Positions 42,949 to 51,267 of a stretch of DNA of 64,000 nt are shown here, in pieces. The stretch is from contig CAVJHK010000005.1 in NCBI GenBank assembly GCA_963649295.1, forward strand, positions 1-64,000. Direction: 5' to 3'. The stretch's first letter is position 1, and each line of letters begins with the position of its first letter. The notes under the pieces were generated by a model, which was given only the letters and a program-made list of their open reading frames with translations, did not search any database and was not told the DNA's origin. The stretch comes from RGIG3528 sp963649295 (GTDB taxonomy: Bacteria > Bacillota > Clostridia > Lachnospirales > Lachnospiraceae). The position numbers and the translations under genes were made by a program.

Positions 42949-43438
42949 GAAAAATGTTTCATATACAATTATATTGATGGCATTTTGTCTGCCATTTGTA
43001 TTTGTAACAACGGGATGCAAAAAAACATGGAGCACCGGAACGCCAAGCAATACTCCGACTCCGACGATAAAGGTGGTGGATGTCAACAAATTGCAATCGG
43101 ATGCGGAAAAGGGAAATACAGGCGGAAATGCACTTGTTCCCGTAACCACTCTTTTTCCGAATCACAGAGTGGGAACGCTTACACCGACACCGACCGAGTT
43201 GCCAACCCCTATTCCCACGGCAACACCGGATCCCGCGAGCTTTTATACGCCTACTCCGACAGTGCCGCCTACTCCCACATTTACCCCGACACCTACGCCT
43301 AAGCCTACCAATACACCGCGTCCGACAAGGTTTGCAACTCCTACGTTTACACCGACTGCCGAGCCTACACCTTTTCCGACGGAAGGAACGATAATATATG
43401 TTCCTGTAAGCCAAACACCCACCCCGAAAGCAAGGTGA
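42941..43438 (+). CDS. Threonine/proline-rich lipoprotein
   Basis: 165 residues. A signal peptide with hydrophobic core leads to TTGC with a candidate lipid-attachment Cys26. From about residue 80 the chain is mostly TPT, PTP and PTPK repeats, likely an extended wall-spanning stalk. There is no recognisable catalytic domain. The start is TTG 42941 with GGAGG 11 bases upstream; it overlaps the GH2 stop by 8 bases, so the two are coupled. Function unknown. Similar Thr-Pro tethers occur in the family-5 binding protein of this window, so the composition may be a species habit. Confidence 0.65.
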   Translation: MYKKNVSYTIILMAFCLPFVFVTTGCKKTWSTGTPSNTPTPTIKVVDVNKLQSDAEKGNTGGNALVPVTTLFPNHRVGTLTPTPTELPTPIPTATPDPASFYTPTPTVPPTPTFTPTPTPKPTNTPRPTRFATPTFTPTAEPTPFPTEGTIIYVPVSQTPTPKAR

Positions 43439-43439
43439 A

Positions 43440-43477
43440 TTAACTTAAAACACAGCTTAAACTGCGATTTAAGTTAA
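43440..43477 (+). other. 10-bp inverted repeat after the Thr/Pro lipoprotein
   Basis: ttaacttaaa (43440-43449) is perfectly complementary to tttaagttaa (43468-43477) across 18 bases. There is no T run afterwards, so it is a weak terminator at best, or an operator. Confidence 0.4.
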
Positions 43478-43515
43478 AAGCGTTACTTGGGATTCACATG
43501 AATTCGAGGGGGGAT

Positions 43516-43557
43516 ATGATTGCCGAAGGGCGACAGAATCCGGTGGGCAGGTTTTGA
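43516..43557 (+). CDS. Possible 13-residue leader peptide before the helicase
   Basis: ATG 43516 reads MIAEGRQNPVGRF then stops. It is preceded within 3 bases by a strong purine run (gaggggggat). It could be a leader peptide for the nuclease-helicase 90 bases downstream, or a chance ORF. No attenuator structure was established. Confidence 0.2.
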   Translation: MIAEGRQNPVGRF

Positions 43558-43647
43558 CCAAAAAATACCGAAATTAAGCCGATTCGGAACAAGTCCGTTC
43601 AAAATAAGGAAATTCAAGTAAAATACCAAGCCCGGGGTAATTGTTAT

Positions 43648-46155
43648 ATGACCGAAGAAAATATTGTAACAAAAATATCGGTAAGAAATCTTGTTGAATT
43701 TGTGCTGCGGTCGGGTGACATAGACGCAGGGAGCGGTCGCATGGACACGGATGCAATGCAGGAAGGCATCAGAATACACAAAAAAATACAAAAAAGCATG
43801 ACTGATTATAAGGCGGAGGTTTCGCTTTCAACGGAGGTTGTGCTTAAACAAAACAAAAATGACATCTGCATTCTCTTAAAAATTTTTGGACGTGCGGATG
43901 GCATTTTTAAGTTAAAAGATAATTTTGCGGTAGATGAAATAAAAAGCACATATATGTCTGTGGATGAGATGAAGGAAGCAACACCCGTGCATTTGGCACA
44001 GGCAAAATGCTATGCCTATATGTATGCATTAAATTATGATTTAAGCGAAATAAGTGTGCAGCTCACATATTGCAATATTGACACGGAACATATAAAAAGA
44101 TTTGTATATCCCTTTACTTTTGCAGAGCTTAAAACGTGGTTTAACAATCTTGTTACAAAATATTCCGAGTGGGTTTTCTTGGAAGAAACATGGAAAAGGA
44201 CAAGAAATTTTTCGATAGGGGAACTTAAATTTCCTTTTGAATATCGTCCGGGACAGCGTGATTTTGTGAGATGGGTGTATTCAACGATAAAGAACGGAAA
44301 GAAGCTTTTTGCGGAAGCACCGACCGGAGTCGGTAAAACGATTTCGACGATATTTCCTTCGGTTTGGAATATAGGGGAAGGAAGAAATTCACGCATATTT
44401 TATCTGACAGCCAAAACAATCGCAAGAACGGTTGCGGAAAACACGTTTGATTTGTTACGGCAAAACGGACTTAAATTCAAATCCGTCACAATAACCGCCA
44501 AAGAAAAAATATGTATATGTGATGAAACAAAATGTAATCCGCTAAACTGTATTTGTGCGAAAGGACACTTTGACCGCGTAAATGATGCTTTGTATGCACT
44601 TCTGTCGAACGAGGAAAAGATAAATCGTGATATAATTTTGGAATATGCCGAAAAATATACGGTTTGTCCTTATGAATTGTCTCTTGATGCGGCAACATTT
44701 TCCGATGCCGTTATATGTGATTACAATTATGTTTTTGACAAGCGTTGTGCGCTCAAAAGATTTTTTGCGGAAAATCAAAAAAACGACTTTATTTTTCTTA
44801 TAGACGAGGCACACAACCTTCTTGAACGCGCAAGGGATATGTACAGTGCGGAGATAATAAAGGAAGATTTTTTGTATGTGAATGCATTTTTAAAGAAAAA
44901 CCAAAAATCATCCGTTAAAAGGATTTCAAAGTCGCTTACGGCATGCAACAACGCAATGCTCTCCGTAAAAAGGGAGGCGGGCGAGTTTTTGGTGCTCAAA
45001 AATGCGGACGAGCTATATGTAAAATTAAGAAGAAGCGCAGGCTTTATCGAAGACCTGCTTTCTGATGAAAAGCAGGATTTTGATGGACGTGACGAGGTTG
45101 TTAAATTATACTTTAACATAAAAAGCTTCATCGAAACGTATGAAAATATCGACGGTGCATATAAGATCTATGCGGATTATAACGATAACAAGGAGTTCAG
45201 GATAAAGCTTCTTTGCATGGAGCCCATCGCGGAACTAAAAAAACGAACGGATAATGCAGGATCTTCGATATTTTTCAGTGCCACGCTTCTTCCGATAAAA
45301 TATTATACCGAGCAGCTTGGGGGCAATGTCACGGATCCCGCAATTTATGTTCCTTCACCTTTTTCAAAATCAAACAGACTTGTAATGGTGGGTGGTGATA
45401 TTTCGACAAAATACAACAGGCGATGCGAGTCGGAATATCAAAAAATAGGAAAATATATCAGCGAATTTGTTTCAGCCAAAAAAGGAAACTATCTCGTCTT
45501 TTTTACTTCCTATAAAATGATGGAGGACGTACTTCAAAATTCCCCGGATCTACAAAAGTGGAACATTGAGAATTCGGAAGATGAAAATTTGGCTGATGAA
45601 ACGGCATGCGAAAAAAACGGGGCAGAAAATACAAAAGTCAAATCGGAATTTGATAAAATATCCGAAAAATCAAGTGATGACATAACTTTGCTTGTTCAAA
45701 GCCGCGGCATGACCGAAAAGGATAAGGAGAGCTTTTTGGAAAGCTTCGCAGAAAATCTTAAGTCTACTCTTGTCGGGTTTACCGTTCTCGGAGGCGCTTT
45801 TTCGGAAGGAATCGATCTGACGGGTAATCGGTTAATCGGAGTCTGTGTCGTAGGCACCGGGCTTCCAATGGTCGGAAACGAAAGAGAGCTTTTTAAAAAT
45901 TATTTTGACAACAAAAATAAAAACGGATTTGATTATGCTTATCTTTATCCCGGGATGAACAGGGTTTGTCAGGCTGGTGGGAGAGTAATAAGAACGGATA
46001 AGGATATCGGCGCGATTTTGCTTCTTGACGAAAGATTTTTGAAAAACAAATATTCGTCGCTTTTTCCCGCGGAATGGATTCCGTATACACGTGTTACGAT
46101 TAATAACGTGAAAAAGATTACGGAGAAATTTTTTGAAGGGTTCGAAGGAAAATAA
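43648..46155 (+). CDS. Rad3/DinG-type helicase with N-terminal PD-(D/E)XK nuclease-like domain
   Basis: 835 residues. The N-terminal ~180 residues resemble a Cas4/RecB-type nuclease (GRADGIF, then VDEIKST, giving the D...ExK motif, and a later QAKCYAYMYAL). A superfamily-2 helicase core follows: Walker A APTGVGKT near 224, DEAH box FLIDEAHNLLERA near 384, and the late motif VCQAGGRVIRTDKD. Between motifs I and II lies a cysteine cluster (ICICDETKCNPLNCIC, about 288-303, then CPYEL) like the 4Fe-4S domain of XPD/DinG. Likely acts in DNA repair or replication-fork processing. An acidic insertion (about 645-685) precedes motif V. Confidence 0.85.
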   Translation: MTEENIVTKISVRNLVEFVLRSGDIDAGSGRMDTDAMQEGIRIHKKIQKSMTDYKAEVSLSTEVVLKQNKNDICILLKIFGRADGIFKLKDNFAVDEIKSTYMSVDEMKEATPVHLAQAKCYAYMYALNYDLSEISVQLTYCNIDTEHIKRFVYPFTFAELKTWFNNLVTKYSEWVFLEETWKRTRNFSIGELKFPFEYRPGQRDFVRWVYSTIKNGKKLFAEAPTGVGKTISTIFPSVWNIGEGRNSRIFYLTAKTIARTVAENTFDLLRQNGLKFKSVTITAKEKICICDETKCNPLNCICAKGHFDRVNDALYALLSNEEKINRDIILEYAEKYTVCPYELSLDAATFSDAVICDYNYVFDKRCALKRFFAENQKNDFIFLIDEAHNLLERARDMYSAEIIKEDFLYVNAFLKKNQKSSVKRISKSLTACNNAMLSVKREAGEFLVLKNADELYVKLRRSAGFIEDLLSDEKQDFDGRDEVVKLYFNIKSFIETYENIDGAYKIYADYNDNKEFRIKLLCMEPIAELKKRTDNAGSSIFFSATLLPIKYYTEQLGGNVTDPAIYVPSPFSKSNRLVMVGGDISTKYNRRCESEYQKIGKYISEFVSAKKGNYLVFFTSYKMMEDVLQNSPDLQKWNIENSEDENLADETACEKNGAENTKVKSEFDKISEKSSDDITLLVQSRGMTEKDKESFLESFAENLKSTLVGFTVLGGAFSEGIDLTGNRLIGVCVVGTGLPMVGNERELFKNYFDNKNKNGFDYAYLYPGMNRVCQAGGRVIRTDKDIGAILLLDERFLKNKYSSLFPAEWIPYTRVTINNVKKITEKFFEGFEGK

Positions 46156-46214
46156 AATCAAGGAAACAAACTTACCTTTTTTTTGCTTAACTTGGACTTG
46201 ATAAAATCCCGGCA

Positions 46215-46273
46215 CGTAATTAAAATTATATAAGGTTAAAAATCGTAATTAAAATTATACAAGGTTAAAAAAT
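46215..46273 (+). repeat. 29-bp tandem repeat, two units, upstream of nagB
   Basis: A unit beginning cgtaattaaaattata occurs at 46215-46243 and 46244-46273, nearly identical. It lies about 10 bases before the nagB ribosome site (aaggag). Confidence 0.9.
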
Positions 46274-46296
46274 TGATTTAAGAAGGAGCAAAAAAT

Positions 46297-47007
46297 ATGC
46301 GTATTATAGAAGCAAAGGACTACAACGATTTAAGCCGTAAAGCGGCAAATGTTATATCGGCTCAGGTTATTTTGGAGCCGTGCTGTGTTTTGGGACTCGC
46401 AACCGGCTCCACACCGATCGGCACCTACAAGCAGCTTATCGACTGGTACAATAAGGGTGATATCGATTTTTCGAGAATAAAATCCATAAATCTTGACGAA
46501 TATATCGGGCTTGACGACCAAAATGAGCAAAGCTACCGCTATTTTATGAATACAAACTTTTTTGATCACATAAATATAGATAAGAAAAATACATATGTGC
46601 CGAACGGTATGGCGACGGACGCAGAAGCAGAATGTAAGAGATATGATTCGTTAATCAATTCGGTCGGCGGAATCGATTTGCAGTTGCTCGGTATCGGTCA
46701 TGACGGACATATCGGATTTAACGAGCCGGGTGCGGCATTTGAAAAGACAACGCATGTTGTTACGCTTAACGAAATGACAATCAAAGCGAACGCAAGATTT
46801 TTTAAATCGGAAGCGGATGTTCCGCATGCCGCAATTACGATGGGAATAAAGTCGATCATGCAGGCAAAAAGGCTTCTTCTTATCGCAAACGGCCCCGACA
46901 AAAAGGATATTGTGGAAAAGGCGCTCTACGGACCCGTTACGCCGAACGTTCCCGCGTCGATCCTTCAGTTTCATCCGAATCTTACGGTTGTATATTCTTT
47001 TAATTAA
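46297..47007 (+). CDS. nagB: Glucosamine-6-phosphate deaminase
   Basis: Converts glucosamine-6-phosphate to fructose-6-phosphate and ammonia. Family motifs are LGLATGSTPIGTYKQL, INLDEYIGL (catalytic Asp), QLLGIGHDGHIGFNEPG (catalytic His ring-opening segment), and the C-terminal ILQFHPNLTVV. 236 residues are normal for the short form. It is followed by nagA 190 bases later across a 28-bp repeat array. Both enzymes together degrade GlcNAc-6-phosphate. Confidence 0.94.
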   Translation: MRIIEAKDYNDLSRKAANVISAQVILEPCCVLGLATGSTPIGTYKQLIDWYNKGDIDFSRIKSINLDEYIGLDDQNEQSYRYFMNTNFFDHINIDKKNTYVPNGMATDAEAECKRYDSLINSVGGIDLQLLGIGHDGHIGFNEPGAAFEKTTHVVTLNEMTIKANARFFKSEADVPHAAITMGIKSIMQAKRLLLIANGPDKKDIVEKALYGPVTPNVPASILQFHPNLTVVYSFN

Positions 47008-47083
47008 GTGATACAAGGCTGTAATCCCATTGCCTTTAGGCGGTGGCTTATACTGAACTTTTGTCAATGATATTCGCAATCCG

Positions 47084-47191
47084 TGTGTCATGGATATTAT
47101 TTGGCATTTTGTATGTCATAAATATTATGCGGTAATGCATGTGTCATAGATATCATTTGGCAATTCATATGTTATTAACATCATTAAATAA
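47084..47191 (+). repeat. Degenerate 28-bp tandem repeat, about four units, upstream of nagA
   Basis: Units start at 47084 (tgtgtcatgg), 47112 (tatgtcataa), 47140 (tgtgtcatag) and 47168 (tatgttatta), exactly 28 bases apart. Each has a t-a-t-gtcat-x-atat-at core. A partial fifth unit may begin near 47060. The array fills the nagB-nagA gap. Confidence 0.85.
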
Positions 47192-47196
47192 AGAAA

Positions 47197-48342
47197 ATGA
47201 ACATATTTTATAGCGGAAAATTTTATAAGGGTGAATTTGAAACAAAAAGCGGCATATTTACGGAAGTGCATATAGCGGGGGAGGAAGAGGCATGTGATCC
47301 CGATTATGTAATTCCGGGGCTCATAGATATACACACGCATGGGCGAGTGGGCGAAGATTTCAGCTTCGTTGATGAAGAAAAAATAAAAAAGCTTCTTTTG
47401 TCATATGCCCAGTGCGGCGTCACGGGAGTTCTTGCCACAACCATGACAAATGATCCCGTAAAAGTTGCAGATTCCGTTTCCGCGTGCGGAAATATAATAA
47501 AAATGCAGGAAAACGGAAATCCGCAAAAAAGAAATCGTGAAAACGTAAATCCGGAAAACATGAGAGGTATGGCGCGTCTCCTCGGAATTCACATGGAAGG
47601 ACCTTTTCTCGGAAAAGACAAAAAGGGTGCGCATGACGAAAAATATTTGAGAAATTTTGATTATGCGTGGCAGGATGAAATGATTAACAGAAGCGGAAAT
47701 CATGTTAAAATTATTTCTGTAGATCCGACACTTTTTGGTTCGCTTGAGTTTATAAAAAGGTATACCGGCAAAAATATAACGCTTTCGCTTGCACATTCGG
47801 GCGCAGCTTACGATGATGCCGTAAAGGCAGCGGGGGCCGGCGCAAATCACGTGACGCATCTCTTTAATGCCATGAATCCCTTAAATCACAGGGAGCCCGG
47901 GATTATAGGCGCGGCATTTGACTGTGGGATGTATTCGGAAATCATATGCGATTTTATACATGTTTCAAAAACGGTAATTAAGATGTGGTTTACTCTTTGT
48001 CCCGACAAAATGATTATCATATCCGATTCGATGCGTGCCGCGGGACTTCCTGACGGAGAATATTCGATCGGCGGCTTACCCGTAATCGTAAAAGACAAAA
48101 AGGCAACGCTTTATGACGGCACAATAGCGGGATCGACCGCGGATGTTTTTTCGGAAATGAAAAATGTGATCGGAGCGGGTGTTTCACGAGAAAAAGCGAT
48201 ACTTGCGGCAACACAAAATCCTGCGCTTTCGATCGGAGAAAACAAAATCGGCAGGATAGAAAAGGGCTGTGCCGCAGATTATATTATAATCGATAAAAAT
48301 TTTAACATAAAACAAATTTACATACGCGGGGAGGAAATATAA
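47197..48342 (+). CDS. nagA: N-acetylglucosamine-6-phosphate deacetylase
   Basis: Removes acetate from GlcNAc-6-phosphate. Metal-site motifs are IDIHTHG, GIHMEGPFLG, SLAHSGA, THLFNAMNPL and the catalytic Asp in IISDSMRAAG. 381 residues. A hydrophilic insertion near residues 104-120 (QENGNPQKRNRENVNPEN) carries a 15-base repeat of period 30 (47509 and 47539, one mismatch). The last base of the stop codon overlaps the xylB ATG. Confidence 0.92.
   Translation: MNIFYSGKFYKGEFETKSGIFTEVHIAGEEEACDPDYVIPGLIDIHTHGRVGEDFSFVDEEKIKKLLLSYAQCGVTGVLATTMTNDPVKVADSVSACGNIIKMQENGNPQKRNRENVNPENMRGMARLLGIHMEGPFLGKDKKGAHDEKYLRNFDYAWQDEMINRSGNHVKIISVDPTLFGSLEFIKRYTGKNITLSLAHSGAAYDDAVKAAGAGANHVTHLFNAMNPLNHREPGIIGAAFDCGMYSEIICDFIHVSKTVIKMWFTLCPDKMIIISDSMRAAGLPDGEYSIGGLPVIVKDKKATLYDGTIAGSTADVFSEMKNVIGAGVSREKAILAATQNPALSIGENKIGRIEKGCAADYIIIDKNFNIKQIYIRGEEI
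47509..47553 (+). repeat. In-frame 30-bp period repeat inside nagA
   Basis: gaaaacggaaatccg (47509-47523) and gaaaacgtaaatccg (47539-47553) encode ENGNP and ENVNP in a surface insertion just before the GIHMEGPFL strand. The period is a multiple of three. Confidence 0.8.
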
Positions 48343-49820
48343 TGTATTATTTGGGTGTGGACCTCGGAACGTCTTCGATTAAGCTTGTTGCGGCCGATGA
48401 AAAAGGTATTATTGCGGCAAGCGAAAGTGCGGAATATGGGCTTAGTTTTCCGAAAACCGGGTGGTCAGAGCAAAATCCCGAGGATTGGGTAAAAGGATTT
48501 TATGAAAGCCTGGAAAAGTTATCCCACAAAATCGATTTAAAAGAGATTTGCGGGATAAGCTTCGGCGGCCAGATGCACGGACTGGTTATTCTGGATCGGG
48601 ACGACAACGTGATTCGTCCGGCAATTCTATGGAATGACGGACGAACAACAGACGAATGCTATTACTTAAATCATGTGATAGGACAGGAAAAGATTTCTGC
48701 TTATACCGGAAATATGGCACTTACCGGATTTACGGCTCCGAAAATTTTGTGGGTAAAAAAGCATGAGCCTTGGAACTTTGCAAAAATAACCAAAATCATG
48801 CTTCCGAAAGACTATCTTTGTTATGTACTTACGGGAGTTCATGCGACGGACTTTTCGGATGCCTCCGGCATGCTGCTCCTTGATGTCAAAAACAAATGCT
48901 GGTCAAAGGAAATGCTTGACATTTGCGGAATAAAGGAAGAGATGATGCCAAGGCTTTTTGAAAGCTTTGATGTTTGCGGCAAAGTAAAACCGGAAATTGC
49001 GGCTAAATGCGGTTTAAGGGAAGACACACGTGTTATGGCGGGTGCCGGTGACAATGCCGCAGGCGCAATAGGCACGGGCACGGTAAAAGACGGAATGACG
49101 ATAGTGAGCCTCGGAACAAGCGGAACGGTGTTTGTTGCGGTCGATAATTTTATGGTTGACGATAAAAACGCTCTTCATATGTTTGCGCACGCAAACGGCA
49201 GATTCCACCTTATGGGATGTATGCTTTCGGCGGCTTCCTCAAATAAGTGGTGGATGGATGAAATAATAGGAACAAAGGATTATAAAGCGGAGCAGGAAAA
49301 GATAGGTATTCTCGGTGAAAACAATGTTTATTATCTACCTTACCTGATGGGAGAGCGTACGCCTCACAACGATCCGAATGCGAGGGGGGCGTTTGTGGGA
49401 ATGAGCATGAATACCAAGAGAGAGGATATGACGCTTGCCGTTCTTGAAGGAGTGACGTTTGCTCTTCGCGACTCGGTTGAAACAGCAAGAAGCCTCGGCG
49501 CAAAAATAACGACAGTCCGTGCGACGGGCGGCGGCGCAAAGAGCGGCTTGTGGAGAAAGCTGCTTGCGAACATTTTAAACGTCAATGTGGAAATCATGAA
49601 TTCGGAAGAAGGACCGGGATATGGTGCCGCAATTCTTGCGATGGTCGGATGTGGTATATACAAATCTGTATTTGAGGCAACGGATAAAATTATAAAGGTG
49701 TCGGATACGATTGTGCCGGACGCAGAACTTGTCAAAAAATATGACAAAAAATATAAGATTTGGAAGAATATCTATCCCGCTCTCAAAAACGTATACGGTG
49801 AGATGGCAAAAGAAGAGTAG
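48342..49820 (+). CDS. xylB: Xylulokinase
   Basis: FGGY-family kinase phosphorylating D-xylulose. The N-terminal phosphate loop is YLGVDLGTSSIKLV, the substrate region GISFGGQMHGLVILD contains the MHG typical of xylulokinases, and the catalytic Asp is in MAGAGDNAAGAIGTG. The C-terminal ATP motif is RATGGGAKSGLWRKLLA. 492 residues fit XylB. It overlaps nagA by one base, an unusual operon partner; xylose isomerase is not in the window. A terminator follows. Confidence 0.9.
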   Translation: MYYLGVDLGTSSIKLVAADEKGIIAASESAEYGLSFPKTGWSEQNPEDWVKGFYESLEKLSHKIDLKEICGISFGGQMHGLVILDRDDNVIRPAILWNDGRTTDECYYLNHVIGQEKISAYTGNMALTGFTAPKILWVKKHEPWNFAKITKIMLPKDYLCYVLTGVHATDFSDASGMLLLDVKNKCWSKEMLDICGIKEEMMPRLFESFDVCGKVKPEIAAKCGLREDTRVMAGAGDNAAGAIGTGTVKDGMTIVSLGTSGTVFVAVDNFMVDDKNALHMFAHANGRFHLMGCMLSAASSNKWWMDEIIGTKDYKAEQEKIGILGENNVYYLPYLMGERTPHNDPNARGAFVGMSMNTKREDMTLAVLEGVTFALRDSVETARSLGAKITTVRATGGGAKSGLWRKLLANILNVNVEIMNSEEGPGYGAAILAMVGCGIYKSVFEATDKIIKVSDTIVPDAELVKKYDKKYKIWKNIYPALKNVYGEMAKEE

Positions 49821-49846
49821 GAATATAATTTATCAGGAAGTAAAAA

Positions 49847-49886
49847 AATTCCCGCGGTCTGTAAATTCAGACCACGGGAATTTTTT
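49847..49886 (+). terminator. Bidirectional terminator between xylB and hpf
   Basis: aaattcccgcggtctg pairs with cagaccacgggaattt (one internal mismatch) around a 5-base loop, flanked by A7 and T6. It serves both converging transcripts. Confidence 0.9.
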
Positions 49887-49919
49887 ATATAAACATAAGG
49901 AGAACTGTGAATAAAACAA

Positions 49920-50447
49920 TCATATTTCGGGTTCGATGAGCCCATATGCTCCGTCCTTACGCTTGTAGACAACGTTTACGTCGTCTGTTTCGGCATTTCT
50001 GAATACGAAGAAGTTGTGGTTCAAAAGCTCCATCTGGATACAAGCTTCTTCAACGTCCATAGGCTTAAGAGCAAACTTTTTGCTCTTAACGATTTTGATT
50101 TCCTCGTCCGAATCGGATACGGTGTCCACAAATTCGCGTGCGAAATTTGCTGCCGCCTGCTGCTTATCGATGAGCTTTTTCTTGTAACGTCTGAGCTGCC
50201 TTTCGATTGTATCTTCGATCATGTCGATGGAAGCGTACATGTCTTCGCTTTCTTCTTCGGCGTGAATTGTTGTGCCTTTAAGAGGAATTGTAACTTCGAC
50301 CTTCTGTCTGCCTCCCTGAACACTGAATGTTACGTAGATATCGGTTTCGGGCTTGAAATAACATTCAAGCTTACCCAGCTTTTCTTCAGCCATTTTTTTC
50401 ATTCCGTTTGTAACATCAATGTTTTTGCCGTATGTGTTGATTCGCAT
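49920..50447 (-). CDS. hpf: Ribosome hibernation promoting factor, long form
   Basis: 175 residues. The N-terminal RaiA/HPF domain (INTYGKNIDVTNGMKKMAEE, about 1-100) binds the 30S decoding site. The C-terminal dimerisation domain (about 118-172, ending with the RRKDGAYGLIEPE-type tail) forms 100S ribosomes, as in the long HPF of Gram-positives. It is divergent from secA-prfB, matching the conserved hpf-secA-prfB neighbourhood of Firmicutes. Confidence 0.93.
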   Translation of the reverse strand: MRINTYGKNIDVTNGMKKMAEEKLGKLECYFKPETDIYVTFSVQGGRQKVEVTIPLKGTTIHAEEESEDMYASIDMIEDTIERQLRRYKKKLIDKQQAAANFAREFVDTVSDSDEEIKIVKSKKFALKPMDVEEACIQMELLNHNFFVFRNAETDDVNVVYKRKDGAYGLIEPEI

Positions 50448-50492
50448 ACAATCACTCCCTTTACCGGTTATTTGGTTTAAAGTAAGGAGGAG

Positions 50493-50585
50493 ACCGTGAG
50501 ATGCGGTTCTTTAATAAAATTTAACCGTCAGATACGTTTCTTTATTAAGCCTGAATCGTGAGAGGTTGTTTTCTGACAGGCAGAA
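50493..50585 (+). repeat. Degenerate 31-bp tandem repeat, about three units
   Basis: Units begin accgtgag (50493), accgtcag (50524) and atcgtgag (50555), 31 bases apart. The first two continue with similar gttctttaataa / tttctttattaa stretches; the third is more diverged. Confidence 0.7.
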
Positions 50586-50835
50586 AACGTATGAAACGTT
50601 TTTTATTAACCTTACTTATAAGCCTGAAGACATGATATCATAAGTAACTTATTTTTACAAGTTTTTGGTGTTCGGTTTACAGAAAGTTTATAAAAAGAAG
50701 ACTGAATATACAGAAAATAATTTGTCAAGAAGAAAAAGAGAAAACAGGTCACGAAAACAAAACTTTGTTGAACTTTTTTGTGCAAAATAGGTCGCAAGTC
50801 ACTGTAGAATCAATCAACAAATGAATGTCTAAACT

Positions 50836-50941
50836 TGTGGAAAATGTGGATAACTTTGTAGATAACTTTTGAAAGTCTTGATTTTAAAGAGTTTCAAAAT
50901 GTGGACAAATTTTTCTTTGTGTTGCACAAAAATGTGGACTA
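50836..50941 (-). promoter_or_regulatory. Cluster of DnaA-box-like 9-mers
   Basis: On the plus strand: tgtggaaaa (50836), tgtggataa (50845, exact complement of the TTATCCACA box), tgtagataa (50857), tgtggacaa (50900) and tgtggacta (50933). All have the same orientation; one is perfect, three differ by one base and one by two. dnaA and dnaN are not nearby, so an origin is unlikely. DnaA titration or regulation of secA is possible. Confidence 0.5.
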
Positions 50942-51099
50942 CTACACGTGTTGAACGACAAATTTGTGAAAAGTGCACAAAAACCGAAATGTCAAGAGGA
51001 GAAGCTTAAAACATTATTTTCGTGAAATTTAAATTAAAGGGACGAGAAGTTGAACTTTATTTTGAGGCAATCTGTTAACCGAATGTTAACATAAAGATG

Positions 51100-51128
51100 T
51101 TGATATGAACGGGCTGAAATGGTATAAT
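51100..51128 (+). promoter_or_regulatory. Sigma-A promoter of secA-prfB
   Basis: TTGATA (51100-51105), 17-base spacer, TATAAT (51123-51128) preceded by TG-G (extended -10). The secA start is about 140 bases downstream, leaving a long 5' untranslated region. Confidence 0.75.
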
Positions 51129-51267
51129 TGTGTGATACAGGCGGAAAAGTGCACAATTTGCGCAATCCGTATATCAAAGCAAATCAAAGCCGCTTAAAGC
51201 AAAAGAACAAAAAAAAGATTATAAGGATACAAAAGATAAAACAATAAAAGGCTCGGAGGGAAAAAAT

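Larger units (their letters stand above)
50448..51267 (+). other. 820-base spacer between hpf and secA
   Basis: No credible gene was seen. It holds a degenerate 31-bp repeat (50493-50585), a cluster of five DnaA-box-like 9-mers (50836-50941), an AT-rich stretch, and a well-formed secA promoter (51100-51128). It is the longest non-coding stretch in the window. Confidence 0.7.

Noticed and set aside
50448..51267. Possible replication origin
   Set aside because: DnaA-like boxes and AT-rich DNA are present, but dnaA, dnaN, rpmH or gyrase genes are not; the neighbours hpf and secA are a normal non-origin arrangement.
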